Shown here one piece after another: positions 1-12,743 of a DNA stretch of 64,000 nt. Under the pieces are notes generated by a model that was not told the DNA's origin, did not search any database, and was given only the letters and a program-made list of their open reading frames with translations. Positions within the stretch are counted from its first letter, which is position 1. Each line of letters starts with the position of its first letter. The position numbers were made by a program, and so were the translations under genes. The DNA lies in assembly GCA_020744225.1 (NCBI GenBank), contig JAGMWG010000003.1, positions 2,046,001 to 2,110,000 on the forward strand. The letters are read 5' to 3'. The stretch comes from Paraphoma chrysanthemicola. Its lineage: Eukaryota > Ascomycota > Dothideomycetes > Pleosporales > Phaeosphaeriaceae.

Positions 1-557
1 TGTTCTTCTCACCGAAACTGGGAGCAGCAAGTTTGCGATGCATCCGCCAATCTGCACCTTCGGTCGAGACAAGATTCTTGCCATATATATCGAGTGCTTT
101 ATACATCTCCAATGGTTTGGGAAAATCCGCTCTTCGAGTTGTGATTTGTGTCATGGCTTCAGCATCGGCCACAAAGCAATGAATTATCGTTGGCGATGCA
201 AGAAGAAAGACATCTTTGCCGAGCATTTCGTATGGCTTGTGGCCAATTCGATAGCCCCATTCTGGATGCAAAAGTCTTTGCAAGAAATCAGTACACGATC
301 ACTTGGGAAGTATTGTAGCGGAGACTATACTCTATCCATAACCCTTGCCACGATGCGGGCAACAGAGCTTTCAGGACGGGCGTCCATAGTGCAAATGTGG
401 ACAGCCAAAACACGCTGAAGACGTTCCATGGGATAACCACTACAGGTAACCCAGAGCTTTTGGCTAGCGCAACATTACGTGAGAGGTTACGATACGTGGT
501 GATGAAGTAGTAGAAGCCGAAGGCTACGAATGCGCTCACTATGAGGGTGGCGGCCAT
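1..557 (-). CDS. Cytochrome P450, N-terminal part (runs off the left edge)
   Basis: Haem-thiolate monooxygenase, probably anchored in the ER membrane. Model: complement(<1..275, 343..557), with a 67-nt intron at 276-342 whose phase-2 junction restores the frame. The first ATG of the frame is at 557; a GTG nine bases upstream is not used. Residues 1-25 form a hydrophobic anchor (MAATLIVSAFVAFGFYYFI). Exon 2 reads through HPEWGYRIGHKPYEML and then GADWRMHRKLAAPSF. The WRMHR part is the helix-C WxxxR motif that contacts a haem propionate. The haem-binding Cys region lies beyond the window, so no CYP family can be given. No break is seen in the visible part. The exact donor at 342 (GTTATG) is weak, and a different exon-1 end is possible. 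Confidence 0.8.
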
Positions 558-3500
558 AGCGCTCACGGACCGCGAAAGGAATATGTGCTGGCAAATGCGA
601 TCGAACGTATGTTTAACATAAAGCGGTATACAAATGCGGTCGCGATGCGGCGGGGCTGGCGACGCTGGTATCGTGGTATGAGGACAGATGTGAGTTCACA
701 GACGGCTGGCGATCCCCATGACGTCTACATATCCGTCTCATTGCAGTTTGAAGGGGTTCGCTTATGTTGGTAGGCTCAGATACGTGCATTTTTGTTTCTC
801 AGCTACAGACTAAAACTCCAACAAAATGCTCTTATACGTGCAGAAACCCAGATGCCCTTCATGGTGTTTACTCGCTTCAATGAGGGGTCTCACGTAAGAT
901 TTCTGGGCAGGATGCTCCTCGATCGGGATTAGCGGCTGTATTTCTTGGCACATCTTTCGTCGCACGACACAGGCGACATGTCACAACCGGAAAAATCATT
1001 TTCGCGGAACGACACGCAGATCATATGCGGGCACGATACACATGTCTCACACGGTGTCACAGCACATCGGAAGCTGCACTCGTTGCGAGCACTGTGCATG
1101 CTTTACGACCGGGACGCGTTAGCCACCGTCTTTCCGGCAAACCGATCAGCGACAAGTGCGCTTCCAACCAGATGCTCGCGTTGAACTTGCCTTCACTTGT
1201 CAGTGCGAATGTTTCGACGTCAGTTGCCTCTCGTCCGCGACTTCGGCGTCGGACTGGGCGATATGAATACTGCGAGTAGTCATGGCATTGGCGTCTTGCG
1301 CGGTGTTTCAGCACGCTTGGTTTCTGGAAATGAAGCCGTGAAGAGTCAGTAACGAATCATTTTCGTAAGCATACTTGCCATCCGAGGTGCACAGATTCGG
1401 CAGAGAAATTAATCAAGGCTGGTCGCCTCTAACAAACGCCATGTCGGATAGTGAAGCTGCTCACCGACTCGAAGGCAATGCGCACCAGGAGCTTGACTCG
1501 GTTGAGAAACCTCATGGTCCGTTTCTAGAAGAGGGCCGCGACCATGGAAAGAAACTATGCTCATTGGGCAACTCTTAGCCTCATTGTGTCGCGAACCACG
1601 TGGTGCCGCCACGGTCATGCACAACTACTAGCCGGGGTACGCATGCCGGAGGTCACAGTTTGACGACATTGTCACCGACGTCCCCTCCAAAAAAGACTTC
1701 GGTCATCCACTGTCAAGTTGATGAGCATTGCTGCTGCTGTGTCGAGGGTATAGGGTGATTGCACTATGCCATGTTCCCGGCATTCAAGTCGAGACGGGCA
1801 GACTCGGCTTTCGATGATCCCAGCTTGATAGCGTCCTTGCTACCACCCTAGAATGGTTTAGCACGTAGGGTTCGTTCGCCCGTCCAGTGAATGCTTTGGC
1901 AGCTGACCTCCGTCGTCGCGGCACTTGCGTTACTCGAGTCGGTTGTCTTGCACGTTTCGAACTGCACATGTGCGTTGCGAGAAGTACACATGTCACAACC
2001 GAGGGATCGTGATACTTGCCATCCCAGCAACTTGCTCATCAACAGGCATCTGTTCCTGACGCTATTCTGGCGGTCGCGATGCGGGGCGCTAACATCGTGA
2101 GGGTGGAGCTGTCTTGTGAAGCTAGTGGGGCCATCGGCGCCTCTGCGGCTGCGCCCAGGTCAATGGGTTTCCGAAAGGACAGGGCCAGGGCAATAGCAAT
2201 CCATGCGACCGCTTGTACACAGCACAGTGTTGTCCAGGCTCGACAGTTCGCCAGACACTGCCGCCCAAGTGCAGATCTTGGGCAGCAAGTGGAATCCTTA
2301 CATGGTCGCGGACGGTCGGGGAGATCAATGAATCGCAACAGCGTGACTGCAGCTCCTGTTACCTGACGCGACGAGATGCTGTTGCGCGAGTTCTGCAGAT
2401 GGGGCGCCACCAGCAGCGCATTACTTTCCACAAGGTCTTCTCGAAGACGGTGAGGAAAGGCCACAGCGGGGGCAAGCACCGTGGTCGAGTTGAGGGCATG
2501 TTTAGCAAAGCGGCGCTCGGATCGGCTGCCTCATGTTCAGCAATTGGCTGTTTGAGGACGGAAATTATCCGACGACAGGGTGTTGCTGATATGCTTGGAC
2601 TGTTTACTAACTCGACTTGGGGAAGTGTACCGGTGACGGAGAAGACCGCACATCTTCTCTGCGCGGTCAGCGCAACTGGGCAAGCCGAAACGAATGGACG
2701 TTGGTGTTGCAAACACACAGAGTCACGTTGCCCAGCAGCAGGCACACCTAGCTGTACAGTAGTGAAGTGATGCAGCGCGGCGCGCAGGATTGGGACTGGA
2801 CTGGATTGGACTGGATTGGACCGGATTGGACTGGATTGGATTGTGCTGGCTACGCAGTCGCGTCGGCACGGGAGGGCCGTTTGCTGGCCGTAACGGCGCA
2901 GTCTCATTCTGAGAGACGACGGGCGAGGACCTGGTTGTGTCTGATGGAAGCTGCTGTGTCGTCCATGAGCAGCCATTCCGCACGGCACGCATGCTGGCCT
3001 CCTTGGACCGGCCCCTTGGACCTGGAAAAGATGGCTTGCCACTTGCAAGCGAGCGAGCTGCAGAGGGCGTGAGTCGTATTCGGCGGCGCGCACTTACTCG
3101 CCTTGTGTCCAGGACGCTCCGCCAGGCGCGCAGACACAGACAGGCCCCTCTCTCTCTGTCAGACGCCGCTGCTGCCAGCACCCAGCACCCAGCTCGACAC
3201 TCAACGTCCGGCGCCCATCCCCCATCACACCTGGGCACCCCCGCCCCTTGGGCACACACAGACACTAACCGCATGGGCATCCCGCCTCGTTCTCAGAGTC
3301 TGCTCATCTTGCCGCGACTAGCTCCGCGCGTGTCTGATTGCGCGCCCTGGCCATTTTCTCGTTCGCACGGCCCGTCTGAGCATCTAGCGCCACTTTTCAG
3401 CCGACTAGCAACAAACGTCGACGCATAGACTGTCCGCGATTCACCACGACCGCAGCCTGGCTCGTCGTCGCCCGGCAAGACGAAGCTCCCGTCCTGCATC

Positions 3501-3808
3501 CCACTCTGGGCTCCGAGCCTCTGCCTTGCCCTGCGACGCTCCCCAAACTCTTCCATCTCCTCCAGGCGATGACGCGTGCTTGGGTCCTGTCCGCAAGTCT
3601 TCTCCGGCCAACCATCTGACGTGCTGGTGAATTGAACCCTTCCTGGCCGTGCGACTGCCGAAGCCGCACTTTCCCAGCTGCCCCCCGCGACCAGCTGGCG
3701 TTTGCCGTTTGGCACTGGAAGCATCCATTCTCCGTAGTCGTTGCGTTGCCCAATTGCTCTGTCAAATAGCCGCATGGCCTGAGCGGATCTTGTCTGGCAT
3801 ATGAAAGG
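558..3808. other. Intergenic, no supported gene
   Basis: About 3.25 kb between the divergently oriented P450 and the Zn2Cys6 regulator. Open frames here are short, overlap on both strands and match no family I recognise. The only structured element I see is the 10-bp tandem repeat at 2794-2841. The last several hundred bases, rich in C and CT tracts, are the likely promoter and leader of the regulator. Two 14-15-bp exact matches link 636-650 with 2070-2084 and 976-989 with 1988-2001. Confidence 0.6.
2794..2841. repeat. 10-bp tandem repeat (CTGGATTGGA)n
   Basis: About 4.7 copies of the unit CTGGATTGGA. Units starting at 2801, 2811 and 2831 are identical, the one at 2821 has a single T-to-C change, and a partial unit precedes them. 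The period equals roughly one turn of the helix. It lies about 1 kb upstream of the Zn2Cys6 regulator's start codon. Confidence 0.9.
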
Positions 3809-6800
3809 ATGGCTGAGCCTGACGCGCCCACCCCGAAGCGGGCTCGTTTGGACTCTGTCAATCCTGTGTATAACGCCAACGCTTTCCCACCACCCCCTCT
3901 GCCGCTTCACGCCCAACCTACCCGGCCTCTGTCACATCCCGTCTCCATCCAGGCCTCTTCACCTCCTCCTCCTCGACCTTATCCTCCTCATAGCCATAGC
4001 TTGCCGCCCCCCTCCCATCAATCATACCCTCCTCCCAACCAAGGACCATATCCAGGACCGCAGACCTCGCCTTCCGATATCCGCGCACTTGCGGACCCCA
4101 GAACCATCCCGTCGCCAGGCCAGCGTCCTCCCAATGGCATTCCCGGCCCATCTCCCGTGACAGGCGTGTCTCAAGACAGCATCTCTTCGTATCGCCCTCC
4201 TCCGGCCCCTCAGTCCTCCGCGCCAGAGCCTGTCGACGTCAAGCCTCCACCAATGGAGCATGGCAGTCACCAAGGCTCTTGGTCTATGAACCCAGATCAT
4301 CGAACAAACGGCAGCATTTCCAATGGTTACAGCTCCACCATCAGCCCACCTCATCACAGCGATCCGGCCTACCACCCTCCACCCGCACCACCTGGCCAGC
4401 AGTATGGCCAGCCTGTCGCCTATCAGCCAAGTCCCTACATGGGACAGTACTCTGGTGCTGGGCAGGCTCAGATGCGTCGAAAGCAGGTCCGCGCTACCCA
4501 GGCTTGCAACAATTGCCGCTCGCGTAAGCAAAAATGCGATGAAGCACGGCCTTGTCAGTTCTGTAGAGAAAACAACTTCGACTGCCAATACAAGGACGTC
4601 CCTCCTCCAAAGTATGTAAGAAGCAACGCTACATTTTCAATTATTAACATATACTAGGCAAGACAGGAGCATGATGCAGCTTCAGGACAGCGTGAATAAC
4701 ATTTCAGATGTCCTCAAGGACTTCATTGGAGAGATCAGCGTATGGAGACAGAATGTAGAAAGCAGACTTCCAGCGGGCCGAGGCTTCGAACTCACGTCGA
4801 ATCTGGCTTCGCCCGATGCAGCTTTCACCGCCCCACCACGCGACCAGACCAATTCAAGAATGCCCACTCCATTACAAGGCCGGAGCGGCCCGCGACGCAT
4901 TGGAAGCATGAAGATGGAGTCGCCAGTGGTGCCTTACTCGAATATGTCACCAGGTGCGGCATCAGCGTCCACCCCCATCAAGCAGGAAGCGCATCTTGTT
5001 ACGTCTCAACAACCTGCGACGCCGGCCGAGAGTGTGAGAACCGACGTCAGTCGCACCTCGAATGGCGAACCGAAAGAGAAGAGCGGGCTGCAAAGTGACC
5101 ACAAGACCCCTGCGCACATCCTGTTGACAGAGTGGCAGTCGATGGCGGAATTCACCGATGGCATTGAAGCTCTTCATCGGCTGAAGGAAAGTGGCCACGG
5201 AATAGCCGACTATCCTATGCAACTGGAGCAGGAACGTGGACTTCTTCGTGTCTGGGGTGTCGGAGAAGGCGTTGACTTCAACGATGGAGCGCAAGGCCCT
5301 GGTAGCCCAGAGAGCAGTAACGAGTCCGACGTGTCTTCACCAGCGCCAGGCAAGGAAGGGCTCTGGGGCCATCCGCCTACGGATCACAACAGCCCAAGTA
5401 CAAGTACGCCCCGAGAGCACCCCGGCTATGAGGGCGGCTTGGGACCCGACGGCCGACCTGATTTCCGCTCGCATGTTTTGCGACAGCTCCACCTATCGTA
5501 CATGCAGAACTTTCATACCTTCCATCCGTTCTTGAACCCCAGCAAACTGCAGAGAATGTTCCGGGAGTTTGAAGAGCAGTATAGCCCGGACGCCAGGACT
5601 GCAAACGGCGCGTCTCCAGCAGCACATCAGCTTAATCCCGGTATCAAGAGGAAGCGCTCAACTAGCGCGTTTGGCGAGCCATATTCCCCCCGAGGCGCGA
5701 TCGAGCGATCTTTGCGCAATGCCATTGTCCTGTTGGTCCTTGCTCTGGGCAAAGTATGCTCTCATAAAGATGGGGTTCTGCCACATCCCCAGGGCGACAA
5801 GGGTCCCCACCCCAGTGGTGCTTGGGGGTCTTTCAATCACACTTCGTTTCCCAACGGTAGCTTCACAAGTGATGCGTCAGACGATAGCCGCCCCAGGAAC
5901 ATTGACCTTCTGCCAGGCATGGCGTACTTCTCGTACGCCACAGACATTTTGGGAAACCAGCAAGGCGGACATACGGTTGGGCACGCTCAAGCGATGATAT
6001 TGGCAGCACTCTACATCGGCCAATTCGCACGGGTCCTCGAGAGCTGGAGTTGGATCAATAGTGCATGCCGTGTCGTTGTGGTCCTAATCAAAGCGTAAGA
6101 TGCACATTACAGTTGCGGAGCAGTGCTAACGCCGCACGACAGAGACTATGCCAAGCTGCACCGCGATTTCTACTTCTCTAAGAAGGACAAAGAGATCCTG
6201 ACCCCCAAAGAGCGCTACAGGTTGAACCTAGTAATGTGTGCATACTGGACATGTGTACAACTAGAGTCGTGAGTACATGCATCCGTACCACGTTTATACT
6301 TACTCATTCGCTCAGGGACATTCTTGCTGAGTTGAGTACCCTACCCTCCAGCAACGTAACGCAGTATCAGAACGAAATCATGTATCCTGCGGGAGTCTAC
6401 GACTATTTGCCTATGAATGGGAAAGAAACCATGGGTGAAGCACTCCCGGAGAGCAAGCCCAAGGAAGACAGTGACATGATGATCTATTCGAGTCAAATCT
6501 GGCTGCGTGTCATCTTGAACGAGGCACACAATGCACTGTATGGAGCGAGTAAGTTCCTTCAGCTTCGTTTCTAACCAGTTCACTCCTAACAAGTCAGGCG
6601 GAAACCGGAGCTTTGATCCAAGCAATATAAGGGCAGTCATCGAACACGCCAAGACTCATCGAGGAATTCTGGAGAGTTGGAGACGCGTGCTTCCACCTCA
6701 TCTGGCCTGGGATGATAACGAGCCTCCACCAACAAACGCCAACATTGCACGTCTCCGTGCAAAATACTACGGCGCGTTGTACATGATCTTGCGTCCTCAT

Positions 6801-7334
6801 CTTCGCATTGCCGTTCACGAATTCCGGTATCCTCCCTTGCATCAGAGCTTTAATCAAAGGGGACAATGGTCTCAACACAACTCCCCAGGGGCTTCTGGAG
6901 ATGCGGCCACGCCAACGTACAGGGGCAGTCAGATGGTAAATTTGGACCACGAGCAGCGAGACTCCATAGCCATCGCTTGTCAGTGCATTGACGCTGCCAT
7001 ACGAAGCACGATTGCCTTTGATCGGATCGGTGCCCCCGACGACAGCCCCTACGAAGGATACCAGATGACGCGTACCGCTCGACTCATAGTGACGAATATC
7101 TTTGGCACTTTACACGCGCAATTCGGAAACATGCTTGTTCTTGCCGCTGTCTACAAGTCCAAGCTCTATCCTTATCTACCGCACGACACCAACCTCACCC
7201 CGAAGACCCTGAACGCACTCTTCAAACGCACGGTCCATGTCCTCCGAGAAGTTGCACCAAACTCCCCGGTCCTGAAGCTCGATCTCGAAATTCTGGAAAA
7301 TGTTTGGAAGAAACTGGATCTACCAGCATCCTAG
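3809..7334 (+). CDS. Zn2Cys6 transcription factor with fungal-specific regulatory domain
   Basis: Model: join(3809..4611, 4658..6094, 6143..6268, 6316..6548, 6598..7334), 1111 aa; all four introns are 46-49 nt with GT-AG borders and the phases agree. Residues 1-225 are Pro/Ser/His-rich and look disordered. A Zn2Cys6 cluster follows from about residue 233 (ACNNCRSRKQKC, then CQFC and C), so the DNA-binding domain is unusually far from the N-terminus. A short linker with QLQDSVNNISDVLKDFI, probably a coiled-coil dimerisation element, comes next. The middle-homology region starts near FHTFHPFLNPSKL and continues with the membrane-protein-like helices typical of Fungal_trans domains. The protein should act in the nucleus as a pathway-specific or metabolic regulator; the target cannot be read from sequence. 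No metabolic gene cluster adjoins it, only the P450 3.2 kb away on the other strand. Confidence 0.9.
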
Positions 7335-10300
7335 CCGATCCATTGTCTCTGTTGACATGACTCGACGTCATGCGGTCCGCAGCACAATGGGTCTATCTTG
7401 TGTACATCACGTCCTCATTGCATTCATCTCGGCGCATCGGATTTGGTTATTCATTTATTTCCTTCTGCAGTTCTGGGCTTTTGCATACAAACGCACACAC
7501 CATCATATCATCGGGCGGCTAGCGCTGAACATATTTCCCGCATAAGTTTTCATTCTCATTCTTCATTGATTTTCACGCAACTACGAACACGAGAGCTGCG
7601 TATGCGCAAGCACAGCCTGGGCGGACTTTTGAAATTGCTGTTTGCACATGTTTGCGACTCCAACATTCTATACCCTGGTGGATTTGGTGGTCTGACAGAT
7701 CCGTTCGTGGCCAAGACGGGTAGTGGCTGCTTTGCATTTCGGCTTCGCGTTCTCATTCCCCACCAGAGGAGGCTCTGTCATGCGCCCATTTGGTATTGGT
7801 CACAGATTTTGTTTTTGGCACGTCCGCGTTGTGAGCTAGAAACTGGCTATTTTTTTTACGGCCGCTTTCTCGGTGACATTCAAACGGTGAAGTGGTGGGC
7901 AATGTCTTGGACGATCGGTGAAGAGGACATGGTTGGCCATGAGTGGGCGCTCATGCGTCTCAGATTGAGATCTATGTTTAATGTGAGGCGAGGTTGCTGA
8001 ATCAAAGTTTATGTTCACGAGTAGAGTATGACGCTGTGGAGTGATTTGTGTATGTCATTGGAGCGCGAGGGCTGTGGGATTCCCATTGCCGCGTCGCGCG
8101 CACACCGACACTATGAGGTTCCGATGCTTTTTGCGCGAGCGCAACGTTCCGGACGGGAACCCGCCATCGCGCGACTTGCTCCAACATACGTTTTGCCTCT
8201 CGGTCAACGCGACGCTTCCAAGTGTTACGTCGCAACTTACGCAACAGGCCGTGAATGCAAACCACGTCCGTCAAGACTTGCCATTTCCACATGACGGCTT
8301 TGCAAACCTTAGATCTCCACCATCTGGTGCCGAGAGCGTTGGACGCCATCTACCTGCGCGCAGTATCACATTCAGATGCTGCTGCTGCGCCCTCTCCACA
8401 ATTTACCGCGATAAGCCTTCCTCCGGTACAGTCGCGCATCTCCTCGCGCTCGCATTCCCAAAAACGCAGCCCAACCTAATTGTAGATCATCCCCCACGCT
8501 CGTTGTTGGAGAAGATGATCGTCGCATGGACGGACAGTTCCTGGACCAAGGCTACGCCACCGCGTGTCACACCCACGCTAAGTCGGGACACGAACCATGG
8601 TACAATTTGGCAGCAATGCAGCGCGCGGACTGAGCCGAGCCTTCAGCTGGAAAGGCCTACCTGAAACACTTAGGTTTGCAGCGCTAACGACTAACGTGCT
8701 TTCGGAAATATCATCGCGAAGCTGTCACCCATATCTTGGGGTGAGAGGCTGAGCGCCGCTGTCGTCAGTCTCGCACGAGGTGTTGAGATCGTGGCGTCCG
8801 TGTGGGAAGCAGAAGGTGTTCACGATCGCGACATTGAATTCGCGCGCGTGACGAAGGCTGGTTGACCGTGCATGTCTCCGTATTGGAGGATTGTAGATCG
8901 TTTGGTCTCGTCTTTGGGCATGCGAGTAGCCCCCAAATAGGAATGCGTGTAGAGTATCGCGTGTCTAACAGCATGACGATCAATTGCTATCCGCTGGCTT
9001 CCTGGGCTACAAAAGCTCCCCTGATACGATGCATCCTTGCTTTAGGGCTTGGAGGACAAACTTTGACTCGCAGTCTGTCCACCGCCTTATCTTGCCCTGG
9101 CGCAACGTTGGGCAGTGATTCCTCGTGTGCGCACGTCCGCGTGGCTGGAAATGCTTCTGGAACAAATTGGCATCTGCGGAGTCGAGTCCGGGAAATCATG
9201 CGTTGATCCTTCAAGCGCCAAAAACTGGGGTCGAAAGTTAAATCATATAACTTTAGCGCCTGAAGCCCGTGCGAGATCTCAAGCCGAAAAGTTTACTGAT
9301 CGGAACATGATTGCAGGTTCAGGGAAGCGATATCTGATTGGCCTATGCGTAAAATAATCCCTCTTCTGATCTTCTGAGCGGTCGGTCGGCATGCCGAACT
9401 CGGGATCCATCGGGTACCGGGCAAGTTCAGAATCCGATAACTAGCCTCCGTATGGCACGCTGTTTTAGCTTCGCCAGACCACCACGTGGTATCTCAGCTC
9501 ACTTTATCCTAGACATTGAGCCTCTTTTAGCCACGCGCATATTGATGTACCCCAGGGTCCATCTTTTCTAAGGTATAGGAACCTTGCAACAAGCGGAGGA
9601 ACGCCCGTTCAACTCTCACAGGATTGGAACACTTATCCGATTATTCACAAACAAGCAAACAATTCAATCTCAACAGAAGTTTGCTCTTTCGCTGTCCGCA
9701 ACAGGTGCGGGGAGCTCAGGGCCGGTACGCACGTACGGCCAAGGCCCTCAAAGCCACCTTTGGCCGAGCGAAACGCCAAAATACAGAGTAGGTAAGCAAT
9801 AACTCCAACACTGTATCACGAAGTTTACCATTGAATTGCGTCTTTCGCTTCACCTTCCCTGGGTCGTCGCTGCGACATTTCAATCGTTTCCAGTCATTGG
9901 CATTCTGTGCGCATCGTTCGCCTCACAACCAGCAGCGGATATCTCCAGGTTTAAGAACGCCGAGCCAGTGCCTCGTGTTCTTTAACCAAAATAATCAGTA
10001 TTTACCTCTTTGATTAGTGATATCGTTGTAATCAGTTGTAACACAAGATCGGTGGGGCTCCACACTTATCTTGGATCTGCCAATCTGGCGCCCGGTCCCT
10101 CACCGATCAGACAGGTATTGCTTCGGCTAGAGGCACCTCCCGCAAGGCGACCATGCAGCAGCCATCGAATGCGCCCACCCAGCAAATAGGGATGCAAATG
10201 GCGAGCAACGCTCTGACAAAGCACGGGCAGCGCGTGCTGGGCGCATGTCCAATCGCGCCGCCGGGTTCACATATGCAGTCAGCAACCAACTCTTTTGAGA

Positions 10301-12743
10301 AGTCATCTCAGCAGCTTCCAATTATGAGGCGAGGCGCATACGCGCGTAGGAGATATTCTCCGGGTACTGCACCATCCAAGGTTTCAAGGCTCAAGGGTTC
10401 AGAGTTGGTGGCGCGTCGCTCGGTCCCTTCCCCCTTGACCCCGACTTCGAAACTCAGGGGATGCTGGGATTCGAAGCTTGTGTGAAGCATCTCCGGCACG
10501 TGCTTTTCACGCTCGTGATGCGAGGTGGTGTTTTCGGTGCGAGGACAAGCAGGACCGATTCACTTGATTGCGGCATTTCGCTTGATTTGCTGGGTCGTGG
10601 TTCCCGTACACTATCGTCTACTACAGAAGCGACACTTTGGGAATGCTGATTCTGCAAGAATGGTCATTGACAACAATAGGCGGCCTAGAGTGAGTTGTCA
10701 GATCATAAATCATACGATCTTGCCTGCACATGCGACCTCGAGCGCCGTTTCATGGGGAGATAATGAACCTTGACCTCAGCTCAATATTTGCACACACGGT
10801 ATAGTGTCCATTTTTATATTCAGTCACCTGGTCTGCGTTTTCGATATGTCACCGTTTTCTAGGAAAGAGCACCGAATCGTCTCCGAAACTCTCTTTTGCT
10901 TGACCGATGGCGAATCTCTACAACTCCCTGGCTTCCATTAATCCTCAAGCATTACATGCAACGTCTTACGGCCCGTTTATGCAACGGCTTGAGCTCGCTC
11001 TCATGTTCGCATTTAGCAAGCCGTCTGCATGTCAAACCGCTGCGCCAGGGTCGTTGGGCACCATTCCGTACCCTGAGGCAAGCCGCCCCCCGCAAGGCCG
11101 TACCTGACAGCTGTGGAGAACCTTGGACATCAGGCTGCACGACATGATAGCGAAGTTTGACAAAGCCATGGAGTCGGGGTCGGCATGGAGATCAACGTTG
11201 AATGTTGCACAGGGGAGTGATGCCTGACCTCCCAGACGCATTGCCCACCTCCCCCCGTGTCGATGAAGCCGATGCTGACGGAACGCCCGGTCGTGCACGA
11301 CTCACGGCGCCTGGCTTGTGGGCCTTTGCTCACATCTCATTGCATGTGCAAGCCAGGGGATCGTCTGTAGTATTGATGCCCAACGAGCGAGGCGACATTG
11401 CGGTCGCCCATGCGGAAGGTCGATGTGCTGCATCCAATTTCTGCAAGCCATGGTCTCAGCAGAACAATTTGCGCAAGATCGCTGGACGGTTCACTCACTG
11501 ACCGACCGAATCACTTGCAGGTAAGCTTGGACGAGGACGGCCCTTTTGCGCCAAACAGAACACGTGCTGCAAGACATTAGGTATCAATGAAATGCGGTGT
11601 GAGCGCTGCCTGAGACTTGATCTCCATGATTGACCGAAGCAGAAGCTTAACGCTGAGGTTAATGCAACGTTCGCGCTGTACGTTGCTTTCTTTTATCACG
11701 GCGCCTTCGCTGTCGCCAACCGTTTCGCGCCGATGTAGACTCTTGACAAGCCTCTTCACATTGTTGATATCTATTCTTTCTTGGCTACTACACCGCTACC
11801 TACTTGGCAGTGGTTGGCTCATCATCCTGTGAGCTCCGGGGGGCCAGAAGTTCAGTTTTGGGATAACTAATTGGAGACTGGTCATGTCTAAGCAGCTCGC
11901 GATGGATTTTGTCAATTTCATCTACACTAGAGTCCGCCTTACGCTTAATGATGCCTCGTTATGACGCTCTGTGCGCTACAGGCATGATCTGTTGTGAATG
12001 AGCAGAGCTTGTGACCCATGGGCAAAGTGAACTAATCAAACATTGTCTGCATTCCGCCTCTATTATCAGATCTCGTTGCTGTCATTTCTACAACTTCTCT
12101 ATGGCAAGATATCGCACAGACAAGATTATCTGAAAATCCTTGGTTGCCCTCGTTGTGTCGGGTTGTCTCTCACATCGTCTTATGGTATTCTCCCCCAGCG
12201 CTTTCAAAAAATAGAAGTTAAATGGTAAAAGTTATGCGTATTGCACATGTATCTTCTTCCCGTGTCACTCAATATACTGCTCTGGACTTCTCGGAGAGAG
12301 TCTTGGTGACTTTGCAAGTATTTGCTCTTTCTCATTGTAATGTTGCCTCACTCGTAGCTTCCTCAGTGCGCACGTGGCCCCTTCCTTCACTCACTCCCTC
12401 TTTCCTCTGCAACGTCTACTTTCCCGTACCTACTGAAAGAGAATATCAGGTCGATACCCCGCAAAAGTCCACTCACATGATGGTAACGCGAACAACCACA
12501 CTGTGCAACGTGGCTCACGAGCCATGACTGCTCATCGGCTCGCTCATAGGAACAGAGCGAGGTGTGTGACTGCAACTACCCAGAGCTTTATCGCACAGTG
12601 AGCAGGCCTGGCCATCCTTCCAGAGAAACACTTGATTCCCATCTCACTCCATCTCTTTCATTGCCGTTGTCCTGAGACCTCAAGATTCTTGTTCCCCGTC
12701 AGTCTACGATTCCGACCACGTCGCTCATTACATCCACGCCACG
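7335..12743. other. Intergenic, no supported gene (5.4 kb)
   Basis: The longest stretch without a gene. Frames are at most about 200 codons, overlap on both strands, and lack family motifs or convincing exon chains. I saw no tRNA, no long direct or inverted repeats and no transposase or reverse-transcriptase motifs. Base composition is mixed rather than AT-rich, so it does not look like a RIP-mutated block. The first few hundred bases should hold the 3' UTR of the regulator. Confidence 0.55.

Noticed and set aside
8041..8664. 207-codon plus-strand frame in the large intergenic region
   Set aside because: Composition looks random, it overlaps other frames of similar size and carries no domain, signal peptide or convincing intron.
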